From assembly GCA_945878845.1 (NCBI GenBank), contig CAMCUB010000001.1:1-64000 (forward strand): a DNA stretch of 64,000 bases, given 5' to 3'. Of the stretch, positions 56,526-64,000 are shown one piece after another (position 1 is the first letter of the stretch; the number at the start of each line of letters is the position of its first letter). A program made the position numbers and the translations under genes. The DNA is from Erythrobacter sanguineus (GTDB taxonomy: Bacteria > Pseudomonadota > Alphaproteobacteria > Sphingomonadales > Sphingomonadaceae). The notes beneath the pieces are model-generated. The model saw only the letters and a list, made by a program, of their open reading frames with translations, was not told where the DNA came from and did not search any database.

Positions 56526-57625
56526 GCGCCGAGGCGCGCGGGGGCGAAGGTCTCGAAGGCGAGCCCCGCCGCCGCCGCGTCCTCAGGGAAAGGAAGGCCG
56601 AGCGCCGCTGCCGCTGCAACCCGCGAGAGGGCGGGCGCTGTCTGGAACCCTGCGCCGCCTTGGCCTGCGCACCAGATGAAACCGGGCGCGCCTGCCACCG
56701 CGCCGATCACCGGCAATTCGTCCGGGGCAAAGCTCCTGAGGCCCGCCCAGCTGTGGCTGATCCGGCGGATGGCGAGGGTGGTGGCCTGCTCGACCCGATC
56801 GGCGGCGATCGCTTTGTCGAGTTCCTCGGCGGCGGCGTCGCAGGGCTCGGATGGGGTCTGGTCCATCGACGATGCGAGCAGTTGCCCGCGGCCTTCGGGC
56901 AGCAGGTAGAAGCCCTCGCCAACCGTCTTGGTGAAAGGCCACGCGCTCACATCCGCCCCCTCGGGCGCGGGGAGGGAGATGACCGTTCGGCGGCGCGGTT
57001 CGATGCCGATGCTGTGCACCCCTGCCATCCACGCGATCCCGTCGGCCCACGCCCCGGCCGCATTGACGAGGATCGGCGCGGAATAGTCCCCTGCGGTCGT
57101 GGTCACCCGCCAATCGCCGCCCGCATGCGCAATCGCGGTCACTAGCGCCCCTGTGACCAGCGCGCCGCCCGCCGACTTGAGCGCCGCCCCATGGGCCTGC
57201 AGCATCGCGTTCGTATCGAGCTTCAGCGACCCGTGGTCGATCAGCCCTGCAGCGCAGGCCTCTGCCTGCAGCACCGGCATCAGCGTGCGCGCCTCGTCGG
57301 GGCCGACGCGGGTGTAATCGCAACCGAACTCGCGATGCACCGCCTCGAGCGCGTCGAGCGCTGCGATCTCCTCGGCCGAAGCGATATGCAGCGCCGGGTG
57401 GACGCTGCCATGCGCGGCCAACTCGCCCATGCTCAGCGCGGTGAGCGTGCGCACCACGCGCTCGCCGAGTCCGTAGTGCGCAAAGGCCACGCTCCGTCCC
57501 GAAGCATGGTAGCCGGGCGCGCTCTCGGCCTCGAGCACGGTCACCCCAGCATGGGGCGCGATCCGCGCGGCCACCGAGAGCCCCGCGATCCCGCCGCCGA
57601 TCACCAGTACGTCACTCCGGACCAC
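56522..57625 (-). CDS. FAD-dependent D-amino-acid dehydrogenase-like oxidoreductase
   Basis: A 367-residue DAO-family flavoprotein. FAD site VLVIGGGIAGLSVAARIAP; the motif PGYHASGRSVAFAHYG resembles that of D-arginine dehydrogenase (PGYHSTGRSAA). Later text is VNAAGAWADGIA, LLPEGRGQLLASSMD, SHSWAGLRSFAPDELPVIG and AGQGGAGFQTAPALSR. It probably oxidises a D-amino acid at the cytoplasmic face and passes electrons to a quinone or oxygen. It is divergent from the carboxylase gene over 94 nt. The substrate cannot be fixed. Confidence 0.78.
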   Translation of the reverse strand: MVRSDVLVIGGGIAGLSVAARIAPHAGVTVLEAESAPGYHASGRSVAFAHYGLGERVVRTLTALSMGELAAHGSVHPALHIASAEEIAALDALEAVHREFGCDYTRVGPDEARTLMPVLQAEACAAGLIDHGSLKLDTNAMLQAHGAALKSAGGALVTGALVTAIAHAGGDWRVTTTAGDYSAPILVNAAGAWADGIAWMAGVHSIGIEPRRRTVISLPAPEGADVSAWPFTKTVGEGFYLLPEGRGQLLASSMDQTPSEPCDAAAEELDKAIAADRVEQATTLAIRRISHSWAGLRSFAPDELPVIGAVAGAPGFIWCAGQGGAGFQTAPALSRVAAAAALGLPFPEDAAAAGLAFETFAPARLGA

Positions 57626-57719
57626 ACGCCGCCTCCCGCCACTTTTGCCACGTTGACGCCCCGCGCGCGCTAAGGCAACGCGCTATGACAAGAGACCGGC
57701 CCAGAGAGGAACCCCAAGC

Positions 57720-59252
57720 TTGTCCGCCAACATCGCCGAAATGGAACGCCGCCGCGAAGCTGCCCGGATGGGTGGCGGCGCGAAGCGCATCGAAGCCCAG
57801 CACGCCAAGGGCAAGCTGACCGCGCGCGAGCGGCTCGACGTGCTGCTCGACGAAGGCAGCTTCGAAGAGATCGACACCTATGTCGAGCATGATTGCATGG
57901 ACTTCGGCATGGAAACCCAGCGCATCCCGGGTGACGGGGTGGTGACGGGCAGTGGCACCATCAACGGGCGGCTGGTCTATGTCTTCTCGCAGGATTTCAC
58001 CGTCTTCGGCGGCTCGCTGTCCAAGCGCCATGCCGAGAAAATCTGCAAGGTAATGGACACCGCGCTGAAGGTCGGCGCGCCTGTCATCGGCCTCAACGAT
58101 TCGGGCGGGGCGCGCATTCAGGAGGGCGTCGCCAGCCTTGGCGGTTATGCCGAGGTGTTCCAGCGCAATGTGCTGGCGAGCGGCGTCGTCCCGCAGATCA
58201 GCCTCATCATGGGGCCGTGCGCGGGCGGGGCGGTGTACTCGCCCGCCATGACCGACTTCATCTTCATGGTGAAGGATTCGAGCTACATGTTCGTCACCGG
58301 CCCCGAGGTGGTGAAGACCGTCACCAACGAGGTCGTCACCCAGGAAGAGTTGGGCGGGGCGATCACCCACACCACCAAGACTTCTGTCGCCGATCTCGCT
58401 TACGAGAACGATGTCGAGGCGCTGCTCGCCACCCGCCGCTTCTTCGACTTCCTGCCGCTCTCCAACCGCGAGGTCGGGCCCACGCTCCCGACCAGCGACC
58501 CGTGGGACCGCTTGGAAAACAGCCTCGACATGCTGATCCCCGATAATGCCAACCAGCCCTATGACATGCACGAGGTGATCACCAAGGTGCTGGACGAGGG
58601 CGATTTCTTCGAAATTCAACCCGCGCATGCAGGCAATATCCTGTGCGGTTTCGGCCGCGTGGAGGGGCGCACGGTGGGCGTGGTGGCGAACCAGCCGATG
58701 GTGCTTGCCGGCGTGCTCGACATCAATTCCTCGAAGAAGGCCGCGCGCTTTGTGCGGTTCTGCGATGCTTTCGAGATCCCGATCATCACCTTCGTCGACG
58801 TCCCCGGCTTCCTCCCCGGCACCGCGCAGGAGTTGGGTGGGATCATCAAGCACGGCGCGAAGCTGCTCTTCGCCTATGCCGAGGCGACCGTGCCCAAGAT
58901 CACCGTCATCACCCGCAAGGCCTACGGCGGGGCCTATGACGTGATGGCCTCGAAGCACCTGCGCGGCGATTTGAACTACGCGTGGCCGACGGCGGAAATC
59001 GCGGTGATGGGCGCGAAGGGCGCGGTGGAAATCATCTTCCGGCAGGACCGTGGCGATGCGGAAAAGATCGCGGAGAAGACCAAGGAATACGAAGACCGCT
59101 TCGCCAACCCCTTCGTGGCGGCCCAGCGCGGCTATATCGACGAGGTGATCTACCCGCACTCGACCCGCAAGCGGATTGCTTTGGGGCTACGCAAGCTGCG
59201 GACGAAGCAGTTGGAGAACCCTTGGAAGAAGCATGACAATATTCCGCTGTGA
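57720..59252 (+). CDS. pccB: Propionyl-CoA carboxylase beta chain (acyl-CoA carboxylase subunit beta)
   Basis: A 510-residue carboxyltransferase that moves CO2 from biotin to propionyl-CoA to give methylmalonyl-CoA. The acyl-CoA site is in [36 protein letters not shown] and the second domain [23 protein letters not shown], with [19 protein letters not shown] near the end. TTG 57720 follows AGAGGA; ATG 57741 is the alternative. It leads the operon pccB - small gene - mce - hydratase - mutase, that is, propionate to succinyl-CoA. The biotin-bearing alpha chain is not in the window. Confidence 0.92.
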   Translation: MSANIAEMERRREAARMGGGAKRIEAQHAKGKLTARERLDVLLDEGSFEEIDTYVEHDCMDFGMETQRIPGDGVVTGSGTINGRLVYVFSQDFTVFGGSLSKRHAEKICKVMDTALKVGAPVIGLNDSGGARIQEGVASLGGYAEVFQRNVLASGVVPQISLIMGPCAGGAVYSPAMTDFIFMVKDSSYMFVTGPEVVKTVTNEVVTQEELGGAITHTTKTSVADLAYENDVEALLATRRFFDFLPLSNREVGPTLPTSDPWDRLENSLDMLIPDNANQPYDMHEVITKVLDEGDFFEIQPAHAGNILCGFGRVEGRTVGVVANQPMVLAGVLDINSSKKAARFVRFCDAFEIPIITFVDVPGFLPGTAQELGGIIKHGAKLLFAYAEATVPKITVITRKAYGGAYDVMASKHLRGDLNYAWPTAEIAVMGAKGAVEIIFRQDRGDAEKIAEKTKEYEDRFANPFVAAQRGYIDEVIYPHSTRKRIALGLRKLRTKQLENPWKKHDNIPL

Positions 59253-59464
59253 CCAAGAACCTGATCATTGCTGCTCTTAGCCTTTCACTGCTCTGGTTCG
59301 GCGTATCTCTCGTTCGCGTCGAGAACCAACGCTATGCTTTAGAACTTGAAATGTGTGGGGCGTGGTCGCCTGAGAACTCCGTCAAGCGAGCGGAGTGCTT
59401 GAAGAAAGTTGAAACGCGAACAGGGCCTTTCGCCCATTTGCTCTACGGATTGGGAATTCTATGA
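59249..59464 (+). CDS. Tiny single-helix membrane protein between pccB and mce
   Basis: A 71-residue protein starting at GTG 59249 (GTGA overlap with the pccB stop) and ending in an ATGA overlap with mce. One N-terminal helix ([18 protein letters not shown]), a hydrophilic part with Cys (MCGAW, ECLKK) and a short end ([11 protein letters not shown]). Codon use is visibly more AT-tolerant (TTA, CTT, TCT) than in its neighbours. I recognise no family. The two overlaps show it is translated within the propionate operon. Confidence 0.65.
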   Translation: MTKNLIIAALSLSLLWFGVSLVRVENQRYALELEMCGAWSPENSVKRAECLKKVETRTGPFAHLLYGLGIL

Positions 59465-59913
59465 AACTCGGCCGTCTCAACCACATCGGGGTCGCCACAC
59501 CCTCCATCGCTGATAGCATCGCGTTCTACCGCGACGTGATGGGCGCGACCAAGATCCACACGCCGTTCGACCTTGAAGAGCAAGGCGTGAAGGTCTGCTT
59601 CGTCGACACCCCCGGAGCCGATGGCGCGATGGACGGCACCCAAATCGAGCTGATCGAGCCGTTGGGCGAGAACTCCACGCTCGCGGGCTTCCTCGCCAAG
59701 AACCCCTTGGGCGGGCAGCATCACCTGTGCTTCGAAGTGCCCGACATCGCCGAGGCGCGCGCCGAATTTGAGGGCCAAGGCAAGCGCATCCTCGGCCCCA
59801 CGCGCATTGGCGCGCACGGCACGCCTATCTTTTTCGTCCATCCCAAGGACATGGGCGGCATGCTTACCGAAATCATGGAGATGCCGAAGGACGGCACCCA
59901 CTGGTCGAACTGA
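59461..59913 (+). CDS. mce: Methylmalonyl-CoA epimerase
   Basis: A 150-residue VOC-fold metalloenzyme converting (S)- to (R)-methylmalonyl-CoA for the mutase. Metal ligands and fold marks: GRLNHIGVATPSI (His), QIELIEPLGENS (Glu), GGQHHLCFEVPDI (His), and PIFFVHPKDMGGMLTEIME (Glu). It overlaps the small upstream gene by 4 nt and precedes the hydratase by 21 nt. Placement between carboxylase and mutase confirms the role. Confidence 0.95.
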   Translation: MKLGRLNHIGVATPSIADSIAFYRDVMGATKIHTPFDLEEQGVKVCFVDTPGADGAMDGTQIELIEPLGENSTLAGFLAKNPLGGQHHLCFEVPDIAEARAEFEGQGKRILGPTRIGAHGTPIFFVHPKDMGGMLTEIMEMPKDGTHWSN

Positions 59914-59934
59914 CGCTACTTACCGGAGAGAAGA

Positions 59935-60720
59935 ATGTCCTACGAAACCATCCGCGCCACCCGCGAGGGCCCGCTGCTCACCATCACCTTGAACCGCCCC
60001 GAGCGGCTCAATGCCATGCCGCCGCAGATGGCGGACGAGTTGGGGCAGGCGTTCTACGATCTCGGCGACGCGCGCGCGGTGCTGATTACCGGCGAGGGCA
60101 AGGGCTTCTGCTCGGGCGCGGACCTTTCGGCGCGTGGCTCGGGCTCGGCGCTGGGCGGCAAGGGCGGGAGCCACGAGGCGCTGATCAACCACTACAACCC
60201 TGCGATCAGCCAGGTGGTGCGAGCGAGCGTGCCGGTGATCTGCGCAGTCAATGGCCCGGCGGCGGGTGTGGGGTGCTCGCTGGCACTGGCGGCGGACTTC
60301 ACCATCGCGGCCAAGAGCGCATATTTCCTCCAGGCCTTCGTCAATATCGGCCTCGTGCCCGATGGCGGCTCGACCTGGCTGCTCGCCCGCGCCGTCGGCC
60401 GCGCGCGCGCCACGCGGATGATGATGCTGGGCGAGAAGATTAGCGGCGCGCAGGCCGAAGAATGGGGCCTCGTCTACAAGTGCGTCGAGGATGCCGACCT
60501 GATGACCGAAGCCCGCGCGCTGGCCGAGAAGCTCGCGAACGGCCCGACGGTGGCCTACGCCACGATGAAGCGCAACATCGCCACCGCGCTCGACCAGAAC
60601 CTGCAAATGGTGCTGCTCGCCGAGGCCGAGGGCCAGCGGATCGCCGGCGCGACCAAGGACGCGATGGAGGGCGGCATGGCCTTCCTCCAGAAGCGGAAAG
60701 CTGAATTCAAGGGGGAGTAA
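59935..60720 (+). CDS. Enoyl-CoA hydratase/isomerase family protein
   Basis: A 261-residue crotonase-fold protein. Oxyanion-hole segments are GKGFCSGADLSARG and AVNGPAAGVGCSLALAADF; GLVPDGGSTWLLARAVGRARA follows, as in PaaG-type isomerases and hydratases. The Glu pair of classical hydratases is not clear: the residue in NIGLVPDGG is Asp, which fits the isomerase/PaaG subgroup better. It lies 21 nt after mce, in the propionate operon, and ahead of an intergenic repeat. Confidence 0.83.
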   Translation: MSYETIRATREGPLLTITLNRPERLNAMPPQMADELGQAFYDLGDARAVLITGEGKGFCSGADLSARGSGSALGGKGGSHEALINHYNPAISQVVRASVPVICAVNGPAAGVGCSLALAADFTIAAKSAYFLQAFVNIGLVPDGGSTWLLARAVGRARATRMMMLGEKISGAQAEEWGLVYKCVEDADLMTEARALAEKLANGPTVAYATMKRNIATALDQNLQMVLLAEAEGQRIAGATKDAMEGGMAFLQKRKAEFKGE

Positions 60721-60729
60721 CGCCCTCTT

Positions 60730-60841
60730 CGTCACCCTGAACTCGGTTGTCATTTGGACAGCTGCGCTTCGAGGGGCCATCGTGCCATTCGAACCTCCGC
60801 GCGAGAGGAAGAATGGATGCTGAAACAAGTTCAGCATGACG
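60730..60841. repeat. Intergenic palindromic repeat before the mutase gene
   Basis: Inverted arms CGTCACCCTGAACTCGGTT (60730-60748) and AAACAAGTTCAGCATGACG (60823-60841) match in 15 of 19 positions, with about 74 nt between them. The CGTCA..CTGAACTTGTTT core is a widespread sphingomonad intergenic unit. It fills the whole gap between the hydratase gene and the methylmalonyl-CoA mutase gene. Confidence 0.75.
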
Positions 60842-60854
60842 GGATTATAGAGTG

Positions 60855-63008
60855 ATGACCGACAAACCGACCCTCTCCGACTGGAACGCCCTCGCCGCCA
60901 AGGAGGTGAAGGGCCGCGACCTTACATGGCAGACGCCTGAAGGTTTCGAGATCAAGCCTCTCTACACGGCAGAGGATCACGCTGGCTTCGACCCGGGCCT
61001 GCCCGGTTTTGCGCCTTTCACCCGGGGCGTGAAGGCGAGCATGTACGCCGGCCGTCCGTGGACGATCCGGCAGTACGCAGGCTTCTCGACCGCCGAGGAA
61101 TCGAATGCCTTCTACCGCCGCAATCTGGCGATGGGGCAGAAGGGGCTGTCGGTCGCCTTCGATCTTGCGACGCACCGCGGCTATGACTCTGATCACCCGC
61201 GCGTCGTCGGCGATGTCGGCAAGGCGGGCGTCGCGATCGATACGGTCGCGGATATGCAGATCCTGTTCGACCAGATCCCGCTCGATTCCATGAGCGTGTC
61301 GATGACGATGAACGGCGCGGTGATCCCGGTGCTGGCCTTCTTCATCGTCGCCGCCGAGCGTCAGGGCGTGTCGCAGGACAAGCTCGAAGGCACGATCCAG
61401 AACGACATCCTCAAGGAGTTCATGGTCCGCAACACCTATATCTACCCGCCCGAGCCTTCGATGCGGATTATCTCGGACATCATTGCATATACTTCGGCCA
61501 ATATGCCGAAATTCAATTCGATTTCGATCTCGGGCTATCACATGCACGAGGCCGGGGCGACGGCTGTGCAGGAGCTTGCCTTCACCATCGCCGACGGCAA
61601 GGAATACGCCGCCCGCGCGATGGCAGCAGGGCTGGATATCGACGCCTTCGCAGGGCGTTTGAGCTTCTTCTTCGGCATCGGCATGAACTTCTTTATGGAG
61701 ATCGCCAAGCTGCGCGCCGCGCGCACGCTATGGTACAAGGTGATGGACGATCTGGGGGCGAAGGACGAGCGCTCCAAGATGCTGCGCACCCACTGCCAGA
61801 CCAGCGGCGTCTCGCTGCAAGAGCAGGACCCCTACAACAACGTCATCCGCACCACGGTCGAGGCGATGGCAGCGGTGCTGGGCGGGACGCAGTCGCTGCA
61901 CACCAATGCGCTGGACGAAGCCATCGCGCTCCCCACCGATTTCAGCGCCCGCATCGCGCGCAACACCCAGCTGGTGCTGCAAGAGGAAAGCGGCATCTGC
62001 AACGTGGTCGATCCGCTCGGCGGCTCGCACTATATCGAGGCCTTGACCGCCACGCTGGTGGCCGAGGCCGAGGCGATGATGGCCGAGGTGGACGCCGCGG
62101 GCGGGATGACCGCCTATGTCGCCACCGGCGCGCCCAAAGCCGCGATCGAGCGCGCGGCGGCGGAAAAGCAGACCCGCGTCGACAAGGGCGAGACGGTGAT
62201 CGTCGGCGTCAACAAGTACCGGAAGGAAAGCGAGGACGCGCTCGAGACGCTCGAGGTCGACAACCAGATGGTTCGCACCGGCCAGATCGCCCGCCTCGCC
62301 GCAGTGCGCGAAGGCCGCGACGAGGCTGCGTGCCGTGCGGCTTTGGCGGAACTGACGGCAGGCTGTGCGGATGGTGCGAACGTGCTGGCGCTGGCAGTTG
62401 AAGCCGCGCGCCACGACGCGACCTTGGGCGAAATTTCCTCGGCAATGGAAGAGGTCTTCGGCCGTCACGATGCCACCCCCGCGCCGGTCAGCGGCGTCTA
62501 TGCCAGCGCCTATGAATTCGACCGCCGCTGGGCGCAGGTGTTGGACGGCGTGGAAGCCGTAGGCCGCCGCCTCGGTCGCGCGCCGAAGATTATGATCGCC
62601 AAGATGGGCCAGGACGGCCACGACCGCGGCGCAAATGTGATCGCTTCGGCGTTCTCTGACATGGGCTTCGACGTGGTCAGTGGCCCCCTGTTTCAGACCC
62701 CCGAAGAAAGCGCCGCGATGGCGCTGGAGAAGGACGTCGACGTGGTCGGCGCGTCCAGCCTCGCGGCGGGCCACAAGACCCTGATCCCCGAACTGATCCG
62801 CCTCCTGCGCGAAGCCGGTCGCGGCGACATCAAGGTCACCGCAGGCGGCGTGATCCCCCCGCAGGACTACGATTACCTGCGCGAGGCGGGGGTGCAGGGG
62901 ATCTATGGCCCCGGCTCGAACGTGGTGGAGTGCGCGGCGGATATCCTTGTGCTGCTCGGCCACAACATGCCGCCGCTGGATGGCGGACTGGACGAGGCGG
63001 CGGAATGA
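60855..63008 (+). CDS. Methylmalonyl-CoA mutase (single-chain)
   Basis: A 717-residue adenosylcobalamin enzyme that converts (R)-methylmalonyl-CoA to succinyl-CoA. The N-terminal TIM barrel has [54 protein letters not shown] and [11 protein letters not shown]-like text; the C-terminal B12-binding domain has the signature [18 protein letters not shown] with the His cobalt ligand, [10 protein letters not shown] and [15 protein letters not shown] 60855 is preferred over GTG 60852, though no strong Shine-Dalgarno is visible after the repeat. Length is normal for a one-gene bacterial mutase. Confidence 0.96.
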   Translation: MTDKPTLSDWNALAAKEVKGRDLTWQTPEGFEIKPLYTAEDHAGFDPGLPGFAPFTRGVKASMYAGRPWTIRQYAGFSTAEESNAFYRRNLAMGQKGLSVAFDLATHRGYDSDHPRVVGDVGKAGVAIDTVADMQILFDQIPLDSMSVSMTMNGAVIPVLAFFIVAAERQGVSQDKLEGTIQNDILKEFMVRNTYIYPPEPSMRIISDIIAYTSANMPKFNSISISGYHMHEAGATAVQELAFTIADGKEYAARAMAAGLDIDAFAGRLSFFFGIGMNFFMEIAKLRAARTLWYKVMDDLGAKDERSKMLRTHCQTSGVSLQEQDPYNNVIRTTVEAMAAVLGGTQSLHTNALDEAIALPTDFSARIARNTQLVLQEESGICNVVDPLGGSHYIEALTATLVAEAEAMMAEVDAAGGMTAYVATGAPKAAIERAAAEKQTRVDKGETVIVGVNKYRKESEDALETLEVDNQMVRTGQIARLAAVREGRDEAACRAALAELTAGCADGANVLALAVEAARHDATLGEISSAMEEVFGRHDATPAPVSGVYASAYEFDRRWAQVLDGVEAVGRRLGRAPKIMIAKMGQDGHDRGANVIASAFSDMGFDVVSGPLFQTPEESAAMALEKDVDVVGASSLAAGHKTLIPELIRLLREAGRGDIKVTAGGVIPPQDYDYLREAGVQGIYGPGSNVVECAADILVLLGHNMPPLDGGLDEAAE

Positions 63009-63751
63009 GGATTGTCGCTCCCTCCCTGATGGCCGCTGCTGCGCTGCTTTCCTTCGGCAACGGCGCGAGCGCGCAGCAGTCGGCAACCGGCGGCCCGACG
63101 GTAACGATTTACGCCCTCGACGATTATGGCGATTCGACGGTGATCCGTCCGGCCCGCGCCCAACCCGGTTATCAGGAGTGGCTAACGCCTGCGGACTTCC
63201 CCGCAGAGGCCTTCGATCCGGAGCGCTTGCGGTATTATCGGATCCGGCTTGTGGTGGGGCCGGATGCTAGCGTGACCGATTGCCAGCCGATCGGCGAGAC
63301 TCCTGCTGAAATCGCCGCGCGGGCTTGCGAGGCGGTGCTGACCCGTGGGCGGTTTGTTCATGCGCTGGATTCCTCCGGAGCCGCGAAAAGCGGAACGCAT
63401 ACGCTCGGCATTGTGCTGCAGGTGCTGAAACCCGGCGATTGGGCCGGGCTCTCGCCTGCGCCGCCGCCGCTGGGCTGGCGGAACACCAAGCCGGTGATCC
63501 GCGATCTGAAGCTTCTGCTGCTTCCGGCCGACGGGAAGAGATTCACAGAGCTTGCACCCAGCTTGTGGGCCGATATCGATGCCAAGGGCCGCGTCACCAG
63601 GTGCCGCATCCGCTTCTCCACCGGCACTGACGCGGGCGATGCCGAGTTATGCCGCCGCATGGCCAAGGCCAAGTTCGATCCGGCCCGCGATCCCGCGGGC
63701 AACAAGGTGCCAATGCAGGGTTTCTACGTGACCTTTTCTGTCGCGCAGTGA
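63005..63751 (+). CDS. Secreted protein, possible TonB-like C-terminus, unknown
   Basis: A 248-residue exported protein: signal peptide ([21 protein letters not shown]), then two similar-looking segments, one with [20 protein letters not shown] and [13 protein letters not shown], the other with [18 protein letters not shown] and [15 protein letters not shown]. The pattern VxxxGxVxxCxI...LC...F.PA is that of TonB C-terminal-like domains in periplasmic proteins, twice. ATG 63005 overlaps the mutase stop (ATGA), so it is co-translated. No function is assigned. Confidence 0.7.
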   Translation: MRIVAPSLMAAAALLSFGNGASAQQSATGGPTVTIYALDDYGDSTVIRPARAQPGYQEWLTPADFPAEAFDPERLRYYRIRLVVGPDASVTDCQPIGETPAEIAARACEAVLTRGRFVHALDSSGAAKSGTHTLGIVLQVLKPGDWAGLSPAPPPLGWRNTKPVIRDLKLLLLPADGKRFTELAPSLWADIDAKGRVTRCRIRFSTGTDAGDAELCRRMAKAKFDPARDPAGNKVPMQGFYVTFSVAQ

Positions 63752-63800
63752 AGCAGGGCGCGAGGCCCAAGGGCTGGACGAGGCGGCGGAGTAGGCGCTA

Positions 63801-63914
63801 CTCCTTCGTGGTTGCGAGCGGAGCGAAGCAATCCAGTTTCGGACCGTTCCGCATGTCGAAACGGCAGTCACTGGATTGCCGCGTCGCCTGCGGCTCCTCG
63901 CAATGACGAAGGAG
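63801..63914. repeat. Intergenic palindromic repeat at the right end
   Basis: Outer arms CTCCTTCGTGGTTGCGAG (63801-63818) and CTCGCAATGACGAAGGAG (63897-63914) pair in 16 of 18 positions. Inner parts GAAGCAATCCAG and CTGGATTGCC extend the palindrome. The type (TTGCGAGCGGAGCGAAGCAA) is a widespread sphingomonad intergenic repeat. Its last bases, AAGGAG, lie in the right place to be the Shine-Dalgarno of the GTG-started gene at 63926. Confidence 0.8.
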
Positions 63915-63925
63915 AGTGATTCGCT

Positions 63926-64000
63926 GTGAGCACCGACCGGTATGATGGCAAACCGTTCCTGCGTTTGCTGGACAGCTATGTTCTCGCCGCAATCGGAGAA
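63926..64000 (+). CDS. Partial gene at the window edge, unknown family
   Basis: GTG 63926 opens a frame of 25 codons that runs to the window edge: STDRYDGKPFLRLLDSYVLA then AIGE. The Shine-Dalgarno AAGGAG (63909-63914) is 11 nt upstream, within the repeat. The N-terminus looks like that of a conserved sphingomonad protein of unknown function; too little is visible to say more. Confidence 0.6.
   Translation, partial: MSTDRYDGKPFLRLLDSYVLAAIGE

Overview
The window is about 64 kb of GC-rich chromosome from an alphaproteobacterium, most likely a photoheterotrophic member of the Sphingomonadales (Erythrobacter/Porphyrobacter type). The sequence evidence is a Shemin-pathway ALA synthase, light-harvesting antenna genes with a PucC-type assembly factor, exosortase-A-associated polysaccharide genes, the lepB-rnc-era order, and intergenic palindromes of the kind common in sphingomonads. 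The taxon is an inference from protein style; no rRNA is present. I see no CRISPR array and no intact insertion sequence.

Region 1 (1-6.5 kb) looks like accessory DNA next to an elongator tRNA-Met. It holds a PucC-family transporter convergent with a pucBA pair (LH2-type beta and alpha antenna polypeptides, too short to appear as obvious ORFs), a DUF2853 protein with a membrane tail divergent from them, two coupled short-chain dehydrogenases, and three gene remnants (Acg-type nitroreductase tail, NTF2/SnoaL-like tail, ParB head). No reaction-centre genes (pufLM) accompany the antenna.

Region 2 (6.6-17.4 kb) carries btaA-btaB for betaine lipid, a threonine/serine dehydratase homologue, and a complete spermidine route from ornithine: ornithine decarboxylase, carboxyspermidine dehydrogenase and carboxyspermidine decarboxylase. 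The last two are separated by an inserted lipoprotein gene flanked by two diverged copies of the decarboxylase 5' end. YbjN, DUF3137 and LemA proteins lie between.

Region 3 (17.4-25 kb) has an L,D-transpeptidase, a PPOX stress protein, thiolase and MaoC hydratase, then exosortase-A-associated polysaccharide ligase and glycosyltransferase genes. Region 4 (25-45 kb) is mostly housekeeping: gltBD, a DEAD-box helicase, DUF1176, nitroreductase, nuclease-family protein, hemA, murI and plsY divergent across a REP doublet, dprA, sodC and topA. Region 5 (44.7-50.8 kb) has a response regulator, two Crp/Fnr regulators around a small AT-rich locus, and lepB-rnc-era with a perfect parS centromere site between rnc and era, suggesting that the origin of replication is not far away.

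Region 6 (50.8-64 kb) has pgi, an RhlE-like helicase with a repetitive basic tail, glutathione reductase, and the methylmalonyl-CoA (propionate) pathway: acyl-CoA carboxylase beta subunit, methylmalonyl-CoA epimerase and mutase, with an enoyl-CoA hydratase and a tiny membrane-protein gene wedged in by 4-nt overlaps. Three intergenic palindromic repeats lie in the right part of the window; two of them abut or contain the Shine-Dalgarno sequence of the next gene.

The least ordinary content is the isolated LH2-type antenna set with changed pigment-site residues, the duplicated nspC 5' end, and the repeat-supplied ribosome binding sites.
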